A stretch of DNA of 64,000 bases from Tillandsia leiboldiana (GCA_029204045.2 CM055074.1:22195471-22259470), one strand, 5' to 3'; numbered from the stretch's first letter, positions 18,889 to 31,658 are shown. A program made the numbers and translations. The notes: generated by a model from the sequence alone, not told the origin.

Positions 18889-20716
18889 CTCTCTGCCGCA
18901 CGCACATGCCGCCTGGCGCGCTGCCGCTTAACCAAGCAGCAGCGCGCACGCTGCGCGCGGCGCCCATGCGCGCCCGCGCAGCGGCGACAACGGCAACACC
19001 GCCGGCAAGGCCGACGCGCCTCAGACAGCAAGAAAAGAAAAAGAAAAGGAAAAAGAGAAGAGGGGAGGAGCCAAAAACCCAATTTCAACCTTAACAAAAT
19101 TTTACCAACCTTGTTAGAGTCGTCTCACACGAATCGTTCGGCTCCACCAGTCGCAGCAAGGAAAGGACCGAAGAGAAAAATCCTTCTCCAACTCCCTCTT
19201 CTTCTTCTTCTTCTCCTTCTCAGCTTCAGAGCAAACCCAAAGCCCTTAAGAGGAAAAGTGGTAAAGCAACGAGAGAGAGAGAGAGAGGGTGAGTGCTTAA
19301 ATAAAGAGGAAAGGAATTAATTAAGCCTCAACCATTAATTAATTCAACCACTCTCAATTAAAAGCTCACCCACTCACCTACTTAATTAAAAGGCACAACT
19401 CCCTGCTGCCCACCTCCACCAACAGCATAAAAAAAAACACATAACAAAGTTAGCCTTTTAAAGCAATAAAAAAAATAATAAAATAAGGCCAAAGTGGTCA
19501 CAGCAACTCACTTTTCGACCCCGGCACCTCCGCCGCCGTCCGGAACCACCCGAACCCCGCTGTAAATCAAAAATACACGCGCTCACGCCTTTTTCCAGTC
19601 AAAAAGGCTCGCCGGTGGAGTCAGAAAGCTCAACCCAAAAACCGGTACTCTACATAAGTACTCATCATCACTGTCTCTAGCTTCCCAAGTCACCTCTCAC
19701 TCCCCGTGATTACTCCTCAACAACAACAACAACAGCCAGTACGGCATAGCCCGATTGTGCAACCTCTAATCTCACGAGCCAGAATTCGCAACGGGCGTCC
19801 TCGTACTCCAAACATTCCTAGATCTCAAATGGGGCGAGTCAATCACGGTCGAGGGATCCAAAAACATAATCTTCCTGAGCTGAGACATGAAACACAATAA
19901 GGGTTCCATCAAAAGTTGGGAGAAACAAGATAACCACCAGTGCAACACGCACCAAACCACAACCTGTGTCAACCCAACCAAGGCAACCCGAAACACACCC
20001 ACACGATTATCCAATAAGGAAAAGAGCCCTAACAAGGAGGGGTCCTCTCTCGGTCACTCCCGAATCTTGACCATCCGAGTGAACTACTCAGCCGCGGTCT
20101 ATCATCCAAAGGAACCCTCAGGGACACAACCACAAGCCATGTTTGCCCCAATAGTCCACACAGCGCCAGCTGTGGAATTATCAAACTCATCCCCAGACAG
20201 CTTTCCTGCGCCAGGTATTCGCCATCACAGTGGCCCTGTCGGGGTAATCCAGAATGCTCAACAATAACCCAACGGTAATTCCACGTCAAACACAATCTCT
20301 TTCTCCCTAACCGGCGGCATCATCAACAGCTCAGGTTAAATCACACCCGGGATCTCATAGGCAATAGAGTTATCCTTGAGTCCCGGTGCCACCGTAAGCA
20401 CCTCTCACACTGTCGCTATAACCTGTGTGCTATACCTATCTCAACCATCAAGCCTCCTCTCGTCTGCCTCACAGAAGGTCAAAGTCCTCTCTTTCTGCAG
20501 TCTAACATCCTGTGGCACCTTACCAATCCAAATCCAAGCATTGGGTCGAAACACCGAACCGCCACAATTACCAGTAAGCCTGCCGGTACAACTCGCGGCC
20601 TCAGCTACATTGGGCATGATCCACAAGCCTCCTCCACATGCACAGCACTAACAGGAACCTGTACCTCGAGTGCACGTGGTAACAAATCTGCCTCTAGTCC
20701 ATGCAGGAATGCAACA

Positions 20717-20893
20717 TGTGACACCCCCGGAATTTGGATTAGTCCTCTATATAAATGATATAATAGGACTAAATCTCTAACCCGGCTATAGCATTTTGGA
20801 TGGTAGCAAGATCCAAGAGGAACATGAGAGTTAAGCGTGCTAGAGCTAGAGTAGTTCTAGGATGGGTGACCCCCTGGGAAGTGGGGCGTCACA
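20717..20893 (+). repeat. Solo Cassandra LTR with 5S rRNA sequence
   Basis: 177 bp from TGTGACACCC to GGGGCGTCACA, flanked by CAACA on both sides (20712-20716, 20894-20898). The 3' half closely follows the conserved part of plant 5S rRNA, with blocks AGTTAAGCGTGC, CTAGGATGGGTGACC and CTGGGAAGT. Cassandra LTRs are known to carry 5S sequence. Absence of an internal region and the single duplication show a solo LTR left by recombination. Confidence 0.92.
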
Positions 20894-22231
20894 CAACATG
20901 CTCTAACTCTGACTGCTGTGATGAAATCACACCTGCGACAACTCGATCCACTACCGTGGCGCCCTCCAACCGGGCGGCACAGGTTCATCCACTCGATGCA
21001 AGTGGTTGTCGCTCAATCGGCCTGAAAATCAGGGCTATCCACATAGGGAGTACGACCTCTGTCTCTGCTCACACTGAGGCGACGAATAAGGTCCTCAGCA
21101 GATAACAAATCCACGCTACCGCTGCGCCACTCTGATATAGATGCTGATGCGGCCATCGGGGTCCACCCGATCTCTGGCATCCCAGGAACCCGTCATCCTG
21201 GAAAAAAAAATCAGAAATGCCTCTGCCGGCCGATCTGTCCTCCATCACCCGGCACCAAGCGCCAATATCCAGAACTCATCTCCGGCGGCAGATCCCGATC
21301 CAAAGGAACTGCAACGCCATGCTCCATACACAATGCCTACTCCAACGAGGCGTCAAAACCTATAACGGAGGGACTGAATAAACTGAAAGGTATCCTGGCG
21401 CAATCCACTCCCAGCCACATATCCTATGCGCCTCGTCCCTCGAACCTGGAGCGCGCAGTTCAACAACTGCCAAAACTCTCTAGCACAGGGAGGCTCTCAA
21501 TTGATCACTCCATCACCACCAACCACGACTCTGCCTCCAAATGCTCCAACTCAATCTTACGAGTCGGGGTGGTTCATCTGCCAAATCTGGCTCAATAGAT
21601 CGATCGCGTCCCCTCAGCTCACCAGCTGTCAACTATCCACCCGGCCTCGGTGCCTCGGCACTAAACATTGGCACAGAGGGGGCTACTCACTCCATCGGTG
21701 CCACAGAAATCCCCACCCCTGAGGATACTGCAACCGGGTGGTCTCAGAAGGAAGCACTATCGAGATGCCTGCTGCTCCGACAACTGTGTCACTAAAACCA
21801 GCTGCTCGCTCGCTCTGCCGCTGATAGGCCTCAGACGATCCTGTCATCTGGGTCCGGAACTCTCTGACCTCAATCCGGGTATCCGGCCCAAAACCAACCG
21901 CTCAAGCTCAACTGCTATGACAGGAAGTACACGGGTCGAAACCCAGCGTCGGGGAGACACAGCTCGCCACGACAAAACTGCAAAACAGCACAAAACAACG
22001 CTCGACCCAATCCAGCGAAAGTCTAAAGCATGTCACCCGTTCCACAGCATTATGTTGTCTGCAGCCAACATAATCACTTAGGAGAATAAACATGCCAATC
22101 ACTCTTCCCGTCCCTCGGGAGAGGTATAAAACTCAATCAGGACTCCCGCTATAAATCACGACTCTCACGAAGTCAACCAAGGGTCAAACCATAAGCCTAG
22201 GGTTTCTAAGTCCACCATGACCTACAACCTA

Positions 22232-22244
22232 GGCTCTGATACCA
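22232..22244 (-). other. G4 primer-binding site
   Basis: Minus-strand TGGTATCAGAGCC, 7 bases from the first base of the G4 LTR at 22252. That LTR terminus reads TATCACGCCC where TGTCACGCCC is expected, so one end base is mutated. Confidence 0.85.
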
Positions 22245-24345
22245 CCTAATCTATCACGCCCTGTAATGACATGACTTTTCTAGTAATTTTTACCCTCCTA
22301 TTAATAAAGTGTTTCTTATAGTGATTTTGAACTATCGAGTTTCTGTAAGTTGGTCGGTGTGTTGCATGAGTATTTTTCTGTGAAAGAGCACGAAAAATGA
22401 TGACCGACGGTGCGATCGGATCGGGAATCCGACCTTGGGATTTTCCGGAATAGGGTTTTTAGTGTCGCGATGACTTAGCGTGCATCGAAATCCGTGCAAA
22501 AGATCTGGCACGCTTTTCGAGGAATTTTGGATTTATCTTGTGAATTGATATTTATTGTTAAATAATAAATATCCGAATACAAGATTTTCTTTTTACGTAC
22601 GTATAATAAAAGGATAAACTAAAATAAAATAAATTAATAATAATAGGATAATTAAACCCCGTTTACCGAAGGAACCCTCGTTTAAAATATCGCCTCCTCA
22701 AACCCTTCCCTCTCGTGCGTACCGAAGACCAAAATAATAAAACCCTAGATCGGAGAACGAGACGCCATCATCTACGGGGAGTGGATCCAGATCCCCAACG
22801 CCGCAAAGGAACAAGATCGATTCTTTAATCACGATAGATAGAGGTTAGCGATCGTTATTCCTTTTGTCGAATTAATCGGGGGTTTTTCGTGTTCTTTTAA
22901 GGTCAACTTATTCGGTGCATTGATCACGGGTTTTCAATTTTGGTTTTTTATCAATGTTTTGTCCTTGTTCTTGATCGGATTGATCGGTGGCTTTTAATCG
23001 GTCTTTTAATCAGAATTTCGATCGATGTGTTGTTGTTCGTCGATCGATGGTTTAGTTGTTAGAATTACCGCGGTTTCGTTCGGGGGTTTTTGTGGGTGTT
23101 TCGTTGGAGCATGGGGGGGTTAACGGGCGGCCGCCACCGCCGTTGTTAAACGGGAGGCCGCCGCCGCCGTTATCATGTTCGCGGGGTCGTCGCCGGAGTC
23201 GCACGGGAGCGAAAACGGAGAAGACAACGAAAAAGGGTGCGTACTGTTCATCGTTGTACGGTAGCCTCAGCCGCGGTCCACAGACCCAGGCGTGCACCCG
23301 GTGCACGCCCCGCAGCCCCGGAGGCGCAGACCCGGCGCACGCAACCGTGCGCCGGGCTGCACACTGTGCGCGGTGCACGCTCCAGGCAAGCACCCGGCGC
23401 ACACATCGGCGGCCAAAATCCGTAGACCCGGTGCGCGCCCTTGCTCGTGCGCAGCCCGGCCCGTAATGCGCGGTGCACGCTTCCTGCGTGCACCCGGCGC
23501 ATGCCGCGCAGCCGCCGACGCTGTAAACCCGGTCCACGCGCTGCCACGTGCACCATCCGTCAGCCGGAAGTTCGGTAGCTTCGTTTTGGCCCGTTCTTCC
23601 ACCGTTTTGAGCGCCATTTTCGCCGTTGGGATCACCATTTCCGCGGTTTTCTTGGCATGGCTGCTTGGGATCTTTAAGGCCACCGTTTTTGCCATGTCAG
23701 GTGCTAGTTTCGCCGACGCTCCGCGCCTTGACGAAATCGTCGGGGTCGCGTCGTCGGGCCTTTTCCTTATCATTTTCGCCGTCGGGGTCCTCTTGGTTTA
23801 ACCATTGACGTCCCGAGTTGGCTACCGGTTGAGAATTGGGTTTTGTTGATTTACTGTTAGCGGTTTTGGGTTCCGATGGAGTTTGCGATGAAATAGTCGC
23901 GGTCAGGTTGTTGTTAGCCTTTGATGTTACCGGTTTGATATGAGTTTTTGGTTTTATTTGACGGTTTTGACTTATTGGCTTTTGATTGACGTCGCGGTCC
24001 TCTAGGCACAGTGATTTTGGTTTTGTAGGTTTATTGTTACAGTGGTTGGGACCACTGATTTAACCTTGATTAGGGTAAGGTGTTAATTTGTGCTCTTGGA
24101 TATTTTAGTAGGCCGCGAGGAGTTCAAATCTGCTTAGGAGGGTCGCGGGCGCGGTCAGTTATCTTCATTCCAGGTGGGTACCTTCTCCAGGGTTAATTGG
24201 GAAAGGGTGTGCAATCGTAAGGTGCTAGTATAGGCAAAGCTGTTTTCTCTTCTAAACAATCTTTATGTGCAATACTGACCTCGTTTTACTTTATTTAAAT
24301 AATCGTCTATTTATATCTGTTTATGAGGCTCTGGTGTTACTACAC

Positions 24346-24392
24346 GCACACCGGCGGTTTGGCCACCGCAAGGGTGTGCTTTTTCGAAAAAG
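24346..24392 (+). other. LTR stem-loop module H1 (G3 copy)
   Basis: Outer stem GCACACC/GGTGTGC, inner stem GCGGT/ACCGC, loop TTGGCC, then a perfect palindrome CTTTTTCGAAAAAG at 24379-24392. Compared with G1, a G-C pair has become A-T in the outer stem and the palindrome has changed at two symmetric positions. The 3' LTR copy (31474) has lost the inner stem. Confidence 0.72.
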
Positions 24393-25280
24393 TGGTACGT
24401 TGACCCGTGTACCCCATGTGTCGGTGACGTTAGGAAAGGGGGCCCTCATGGGTGGGGGGTGTGAGCGGTGATGCCGAGGCGGGTGCTCGGCGGCCGAGGC
24501 AGGTGCTCGGAGGGGGGCACCGGGGCAGGGGCCCGGTGAGGTGGTCGGGAAAGGTGCCCGGTTTTGTTTGGTGCAGGGTACGATTATTGTTGATGGTGTT
24601 TGAGGAGGACGGTTGCTCTGGTTACTGGGGTTTGCCTTACTTTAGCCTTTTTGCATATTATGTTGTTTCTAGTCACTGACTTCCCACTCCGTGACAGGTT
24701 CGTCCAGGGGCGAGTGCTAGGACACCGGTGAGGCCGCGAGGGTGCTGTTCTGACTATTAGCGACTTCAGACACAGTGACTCTTCTTTCCCTTTTCTTTTA
24801 TTACACATGTTAGTTAGTCGTGGGTTGCGATACCCCCGTGGGGTCGTAGTGGATGTTGCCTCTTCTTTCATGGATGCGAATAAATGTTGTTCCTTTCCTT
24901 ATTGGGCCGTTTTGAACTAGGCAAAACAAAGAAAACCGTTTGCGAAAACCGCTTCTAAAACATGGGTGTCGTGTGGGCACCGGTTCTTTTAAAACCCTGT
25001 GGTATTTATGCGATTTCGAACTAGTTTTACAAATTCGGCATCGGGTGGGTGCCGCTTTCAAAATTCTGTGGATTTATGTGGCTTTGAAACGTTCTTCCAA
25101 AACGATGGCGTCGAGTGGGCGCCGCTTTCAAAACCCTGTGATTATTTATCCTTTCAAATCAGTCGGCCCTTTCTATGTGAGAATGTTCTCGGAATGTTTG
25201 GTATGCATGTTGTATGTATCTGCACTCCGATTAGTGTGGTTAAAGTATATATGTGATGTATGTTGTAGTGACGACGCCGT

Positions 25281-25329
25281 GCATATACAAAGGAGACTCT
25301 GCCCGTTTGTAGAGTGAATTTGTATATGC
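25281..25329 (+). other. LTR-end stem-loop H2 (G3 copy)
   Basis: Outer stem GCATATACAAA/TTTGTATATGC and inner stem ACTCT/AGAGT. G5 has ACTCC/GGAGT at the same place. The 3' LTR copy near 33570-33617 is slightly degraded. Confidence 0.75.
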
Positions 25330-25368
25330 GGCGGGTCTGGGCACGTGCCGGGGTGGACTGTTCTCTCA

Positions 25369-25371
<3 letters not shown>

Positions 25372-25442
<71 letters not shown>
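25372..25442. repeat. AT dinucleotide microsatellite in G3 5' LTR
   Basis: About 35 AT units. In the 3' LTR the same place (33655-33671) is a run of A followed by TATC. ORFs reading YIYIYI across it are artefacts. Confidence 0.95.
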
Positions 25443-25445
<3 letters not shown>

Positions 25446-25511
25446 CTGAATTGGGAGCAACGGTGGCTCTCCTTCCACGCGTTTGGACACCCGGGGCGTG
25501 ACAGATTAAGA

Positions 25512-25522
25512 TGGTATCAGAG
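25512..25522 (+). other. G3 primer-binding site
   Basis: TGGTATCAGAG, initiator methionine tRNA type, 8 bases after the LTR. Confidence 0.88.
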
Positions 25523-25727
25523 ACTGAACTTTAACCACAATAGTCGGGGTCCAACATCCACGGGGTGCAATACACTAACTACTGATTAATAAAGTGAACT
25601 TGGGGTAGACCAGTAGATCGTGAGTGTGCGAGGGAAAAAGGGGGATTTAATTTCGGTGCGTCTGTAGGTCGTGGTGCCAGACCAGTTAGGTCTAGGGTTG
25701 ACTTGGTTTCTTTGTATATAGCGAATA

Positions 25728-28700
25728 ATGGCCCGAAATGGGTTATCAGCGGAGAGTGCAGGGGCAGAAAGTACGGTGCCAATAGCGGCGGAGTATCAGC
25801 TGCTCCGACAACAACTACAAGAGGTGGCCGGGCAGTTAGCAACCCTTATGGAACATATGCGGCAGTGGGCGCAACAGTCGACAAGACCAATGGAGGTCGC
25901 CCAGGCTTCTTTGCCCGGACCAGCCGCACCAGTGACGGGACCGCCGGTGGCGGTCAGCGAGACTACGGTTGCCCCTTCTCCGACCACGGTGACCGAGATA
26001 CCGTCGGTTCATCCGACGACGCCTTCAGTAGCACTAACACCAGCAACTTCGGGACTTACGCCGGGAGCCACTGTTGGAGCTAGGGGTGTCAACGAGCCGA
26101 ACACGAGCGAGCTGGGGTCGGCTCGTGTTCGGCTCATTTAATAAACGAGCCGAACACGAGCTGGCTCGTTTAAATATCGACCTGAAAAATTCGGCTCGGG
26201 TTCGGAAACGAGCCGAACACGAGCTGGCTCACGAACAACAAGTTTAATTTTCATTTTTATTATTAGATGTATAGTTGAAAGAAAATTAAAAAATTAAAAT
26301 TTTAATCTAATAATTAAAATTTATAAAAAATTAATAGCTTAAAATCTAAATAGTAATATGTATATTCGAGCGGTTATCGAGCTGAACACGAGCGAGCTGA
26401 CCTCAGCTCGTGTTCGGCTCGTTTATTAAACGAGCTAGAAAATTCGGCTCGTGTTCGGCTCGTTTACTAAACGAGCGATTCGATCTCGAGCTCATTTCGA
26501 GCCGAACACGAGTTGGCTCGCGAACAGCGAGCTGGATTGCCACCCCTAGTTGGAGCCCCCTTGGGAGAGACCGTGGTGACACCTATCCCCAGAATGACCG
26601 CCGATGCTGCGGGGGAAGCCCTTATCCGGCAAACCGAATGGGATGGGGTGACAGCGAACTTGGCAAATTTCAAGAGGTACGACCCACCCGTGTTTGAGGG
26701 AGAGACGACCGACCCTTGTGTCGTGGAAAAATGGGTGGATACCATGGAGAAGCTTTTTGAAGACCTATTGATGGAGGAACATGAACGGGTCCCTTTGGCA
26801 GTCCACTTTCTTGAGGAAAACGCCCGCAAGTGGTGGAGGACGGTGCGCCCGGACCCCTCGGAGGGCACCGCCCTTCCATCTTGGACCACGTTCCGAGAAA
26901 AACTGTTTAGGGCATTTCTCTCCGACAGCATCAAACAGCAGATGGAAGATGACCTGAAGCACATCAAGAAAGGAAGTCGGACAGTTACGGGATATCAACG
27001 GGCATTTGTGAGGTTGATCAAATGTGTTCCCTCTGTTATAGGAGATGAATCTCATAAAGCCCGTCTTTTTGTGAATGGTTTACGAAGCGACATCTACAAG
27101 GTGGTGCAAACGGCGGATTTGCACACCTTCTAGGAGGGGGTCGATAGAGCCACCACAGTGGAGCACGAATTTTCGATTTCACGAGCCCGACGGGAGAGCT
27201 CAGACCACAGCAGGGATAAGAAACGAGATCGACCATGCTTTGGAAAAGAGCATACCAAGAGGAGCCGGCCTCCTAATTACCTGAGATGGCAACAAGGAAC
27301 CAAGAATGCGCCGACGGGAGGACAATGGCCGGTGGACAAGTCTTGCATCAATTGTGATGGAATACACCGAGTGACCGAATGTCCCCAGAAGCAAGACCAC
27401 TGTTTTCGATGCGGCAAACCGGGGCACTATTGTTTCAACTGCCCCTCGGAAACGGGGACATCACCCGTAGCAGCATCTCCACCTTCGTCTCCGCAATCGG
27501 GAGGAGGGAGAGTCTATACGAAGACCCACTAGGGGACGGACCCACAGAGCACGATGTAGCAGGTAATACTCGAGTTTCAGATCATCGTGCTAGAACGTTT
27601 GTGTCAACACCTAAGCATCCCACTCTTCTACCTCGCTTCATGTTTTCTCCCTACCATAGATATTAGAAGAAATCCCCATCGTAGAAATAAGTTCGGTCGG
27701 ATCCTCCGGCTACCCCTCGAGGCAGGCGGATGTACTCCTTCCTGCCCAGCGAGGGTGAGGCGGGTTATTAGTCTCTAAGAACTAATGAGGTTTCCGTTAA
27801 AGGTTAACAGCGTAACGCTTGGGGTCGACAGTCGCGGCAATCTTTAAGTGGTAGTTGACTGCTTGAAGTTCCAAGTGCATCTCCGGGAACCAGACTTACC
27901 GAAAAATAGCCTTACGAACTCGGAATAGTCGACATGAGTTCACGGTCATACCGTTTAGACTCGTTAACGCACCAGCGGTATTCACGGGCATGATGAATAG
28001 GATACTCAAGCCCTTCTTAGACCAGCTGGTAATGGTCTTATAGTGGACGTTCCGATCTACTCTCACACGGACGAGGGGTATGGGGAGCACTCGCGAGTAA
28101 TCCCCTAGACCCTCCGGGATCAGAAACCATATGCCAAACTCATAAAGTGTGAGTTTTGGCTCCGTGAGGTGGACTTTTTGGGGCATATCGTTTCGACGTC
28201 TGGAATTGCAGTGGATCCGAGGAGGATCGAGTCAGTGACCAACTGGGCTCGGCCAACAACGGTGACGGAGATCCGAAGCTTCTTAGGACGGGCAGGCTAC
28301 TACAGACGCTTCGTGGGAGGCCACTTCCCTAAATCGACTAACCCAAAGAGGGTAGGGATTCGTCTGGACAGCCAGTGCCAAAAGAGTTTCAAAGAACGTA
28401 AAGATAGACGCACACAGGTGCCAGTGCTCATACAGCCGAAGCCCGGAAAGGACTATAAGATCTAGTCTGAGGAATCTCCAAGAGGATCTTGGGAGACCAA
28501 ACGACGGACACGCTACTACAACTGGTGCGAGACAGAATGTCCTCGGAGCAAGGCGGAATTTTTTTTTACGAGTGACTCAGATGATGTAATAAGGTTCCGG
28601 GGACGAATTCGTGTGCCCGATAAGCTAGAAACGAGGGAAGAAAATCTAGCAAAAGTATATAATACCTCCTATACCGCGCATCCCGGAGGTACAAAGAGGT

Positions 28701-29395
28701 GCAAGGATCTATGGCAGACCTTCTGGTGGCCCAAATTGAAAGAGCGATGTGACACAACTTGTGGCGCAATATTGGGTGTGCCAACAGGTGAAAGCGAAAC
28801 ATCAGCGATCGGCGGGAAAACAGACGCTTCGGCTTACGAGGGAAGTAGTAGCAGGAAAGACCCCTTACGAAGAGTAATTTTGGTCTCGACCCCAGGAGAA
28901 CCCTTCGAAGTGAAAACTTTGTTCTTTCCTTTCCAATAAGGATGTGGAGACTTGGTTGTCTTATGTGTTGCCTATCCATTTATGGGTTAGATAGGTCCAA
29001 CTTCCTGCCTCGTGACAATAGACCCAACGTCCACGTGGGTTGAGTCAGGCCAAGACCCGAGGTGTTGTGACAGAACGCCCTAAGTAAATTGGTTGCATAT
29101 TCCTAATAGTTCGAGCTTTTGGGATTAATGGTCGGCATCAACGATCCGACATTCGGGATCTTGGAGCGCGTAGGCTCGGTGGCATACCGGTTGGCTTTAC
29201 TGCCAAACCTCGATGCGGATGCTGGCACGGGAGGAAAAGAAACTTCGCAACCGGACAATCCCTTACGTAAAGGTGCAATGGAGTAACCATAAGGAGCACG
29301 AGGCGACTTGGGGACTTAAGACGAAAATGAAAGAATGTTTCCAGAATTGTTTAGAGATGGTTGAGTTTAAGTTTCGAGGACGAAACTTTTTATAA
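25728..29395 (+). pseudogene. gag-pol: G3 gag-pol remnant with MITE insertion
   Basis: Gag starts MARNGLSAES at 25728, is cut by the MITE at 26081-26548, and continues to a TAG at 27133. A CCHC knuckle (CFRCGKPGHYCFNC) follows near 27400. Protease is heavily damaged (27550-27780). RT fragments run from 27930 to 28465; the catalytic FIDD site is gone and replaced by a stop and frame change. RNase H is nearly absent. An integrase zinc-site fragment with HPGGTKRCKDL is at 28670-28780, the DDE core is missing, and a chromodomain-like tail (RTIPYVKVQWSNH) is at 29213-29395. A FLGHIVSTSGIAVDP segment at 28169 confirms RT. Confidence 0.88.
26081..26548. mobile_element. hAT-type MITE in G3 gag
   Basis: 468 bp with terminal inverted repeats TAGGGGTGTCAA and TTGCCACCCCTA and an exact 8-bp duplication GTTGGAGC (26073-26080, 26549-26556). 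An 8-bp duplication with these ends is typical of hAT. Inside are several copies of GAGCCGAACACGAGC in both orientations around an AT-rich middle, so it can fold over most of its length. No transposase is encoded; it needs a hAT transposase from elsewhere. Confidence 0.93.
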
Positions 29396-31658
29396 AGTGT
29401 GAGTGGTGTAATGACACGACTTTTCTAGTAATTTTTACCCTCCTATTAATAAAGTGTTTCTTATAGTGATTTTGAATTATCGAGTTTCTGTAAGTTGGTC
29501 GGTGTGTTGCATGAGTATTTTTCTGTGAAAGAGCACGAAAAATGATGACCGACGGTGCGATCGGATCGGGAATCCGACCTTGGGATCTTCCGGAATAGGG
29601 TTTTTAGTGTCACGATGACTTAGCGCACATCGGAATCCGTGCAAAAGATCTGGCATGCTTTTCGAGGAATTTTGGATTTATCTTGTGAATAGATATTTAT
29701 TGTTAAATAATAAATATCCGAATACAGGATTTTCTTTTTATGTACGTATAATAAAAGGATAAAATAAAATAAAATAAAAGAAAATAAATTAATAATAATA
29801 GGATAATTAAACCCCGTTTATCGAAGGAAACCCTAGTTTAAAATATCGCCTCCTCAAACCCTTCCCTCTCGTGCGTACCGAAGACCAAAATAATAAAACC
29901 CTATATCGGAGAACGAGACGCCATCATCTACGGGGAGCGGATCCGGATCCCCAACGCCGCAAAGGAACAAGATCGATTCTTTAATCCCGATAGATAGAGG
30001 TTAGCGATCGTTATTCCTTTTGTCGAATTAATCGGGGGTTTTTCGTGATCTTTTAAGGTCAACTTATACGGTTCATTGATCACGGGTTTTCAATTTTGGT
30101 TTTTTATCAATCTTTTGTCCTTGTTCTTGATCGGATTGATCGGTGGCTTTTAATCGGTCTTTTAATCAGAATTTCGATCGATGTGTTGTTGTTCGTCGAT
30201 CGATGGTTTAGTTGTTAGAATTACCGCGGTTTCGTTCGGGGGTTTTTGTGGGTGTTTCGTTGGAGCATGGGGGGGTTAACGGGAGGCCGTCGCCGCCGTT
30301 ATCATGTTCGCGGGGTCGTCGCCGTAGTCGCACGGGATCGAAAACGGAGAAGACAACGAAAAAGGGTGCGTACTGTTCATCATTGTACGGTCGCCTCAGC
30401 CGCGGTCCACAGACCCAGGAATGCACCCGGTGCACGCCCCGCAGCCCCGGAGGCGCAGACCTGGCGCATGCAACCGTGCGCCGGGCTGCACACTGTGTGC
30501 GGTGCACGCTCCAGGCGAGCACCCGGCGCACGCATCGGCGGCCAAAATCCGTAGACCCGGTGCGCGCCCTTGCTAGTGCGCGGCCCGGCCCGTAATGCGC
30601 GGTGCACGCTTCCTGCGAGCACCCGGCGCATGCCGCGCAGCCGCCGACGCTGTAAACCCGGTCCACGCGCTGCTCCGTGCACCATCCGTCAGCCGGAAGT
30701 TCAGTAGCTCCGTTTTGGCCCGTTCTTCCACCGTTTTGAGCGCCGTTTTCGCCGTTGGGATCACCATTTCCGCGGTTTTCTTGGCATGGCTGCTTGGGAT
30801 CTTTTAGGCCACCGTTTTCGCCATGTCAGGTGCTAGTTTCGCCGACGCTCTGCGCCTTGACGAAATCGTCGGGGTCGCGTCGTCGGGCCTTTTCCTTATC
30901 ATTTTCGCCGTCGGGTTCCTCTTGGTTTAACCATTAACGTCCCGAGTTGGCTACCGGTTGAGAATTGGGTTTTGTTGATTTACTGTTAGTGGTTTTGGGT
31001 TCCGATGGAGTTCGCGATGAAATAGTCGCGGTCCGGTTGTTGTTAGCCTTTGATGTTACCGGTTTGATCTGAGTTTTTGGTTTTATTTGACGGTTTTGAC
31101 TTATTGACTATTGATTGACGTCGCGGTGCTCTAGGCACAGTGATTTCGGTTTTGTAGGTTTATTGTTACAGTGTTTGGGACAACTGATTTTACCTGATTA
31201 GGGTAAGGTGTTAATTTGTGCTCTCGGATATTTTAGTAGGATGCGAGGAGTTCTGATCTGCTTAGGAGGGTCGTGGGCGCGGTCAGTTATCTTCATTCCA
31301 GGTGGGTACCTTCTCCAGGGTTAATGGGGAAAGGGTGTGCAATCGTAAGGTGCTAGTATAGGCAAAGCTGTTTTCTCTTCTAAATAATCTTTATGTGCAA
31401 TACTGACCCCGTTTTACTTTATTTAAATAATCGTCTATTTATATCTGTTTATGAGGCTCTGGTGTTACTACACGCACACCGACGATTTGGCCACCGCAAG
31501 GGTGTGCTTTTCCGGAAAAGTGGTACGTTGACCCGTGTACCCCACGTGTCGGTGACGTTTGGAAAGGGGGCCCTCATGGGTGGGGGGTGTGAGCGGTGAT
31601 GCCGAGGCGGGTGCTCGGCGGCGGAGGCAGGTGCTCGGAGGGGGGCACCGGGGCAGGG

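Larger units (their letters stand above)
7797..19654 (-). mobile_element. G2: complete Ty3/gypsy chromovirus, possibly autonomous
   Basis: Two LTRs (7797-11203 and 16252-19654) flank a primer-binding site, one unbroken gag-pol ORF and a polypurine tract. The target duplication TAAGT is present on both sides (7792-7796 and 19655-19659), so the borders are exact. The lengths of the two LTRs differ by only 4 bp. The domain order (gag, PR, RT, RNase H, INT, chromodomain) is gypsy/chromovirus, probably Tekay/Del. It was inserted in the 3' end of the older element G4, a decayed relative of the same orientation. Confidence 0.95.
16252..19654 (-). repeat. G2 5' LTR
   Basis: Matches the LTR at 7797-11203 over its full length with scattered small differences, many of them single-base length changes. 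It contains the promoter that drives the polyprotein; I could not assign a TATA box with confidence. The same internal parts recur: hairpin at 16301-16328, GATA tract near 16720, six stem-loops at 16873-17034, GC-rich array at 17592-18888. Confidence 0.93.
19655..22251 (-). pseudogene. G4 gag-pol remnant
   Basis: Low-level matches to G2 are visible in order on the minus strand. 19700-19900 corresponds to the chromodomain end, 20280-20420 to the protease/RT junction, 20680-20716 to the protease region, and 21980-22250 to gag and the leader. There are many stops and indels, and most of RT, RNase H and integrase has been lost. A solo Cassandra LTR interrupts the protease region. No protein can be made. 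Confidence 0.75.
22262..25503 (+). repeat. G3 5' LTR (family A)
   Basis: Begins TGTAATGACATGAC and ends CCGGGGCGTGACA. A GC-rich block at 23270-23560 contains inverted repeats such as GGTGCACGC/GCGTGCACC. Module H1 is at 24346 and H2 at 25281. An AT microsatellite precedes the end. The uninterrupted stretch near 24510-24530 is the empty site for the Cassandra found in the other LTR. Confidence 0.92.

Noticed and set aside
17291..18967. ORFs of 500 or more codons on both strands
   Set aside because: They lie over the 138-bp array, consist of Arg/Pro/Ala/Gly repeats, occur in several frames at once and match no protein family. The period is a multiple of three without stops.
25154..25589. ORFs reading YIYIYI
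   Set aside because: Translation of the AT microsatellite.
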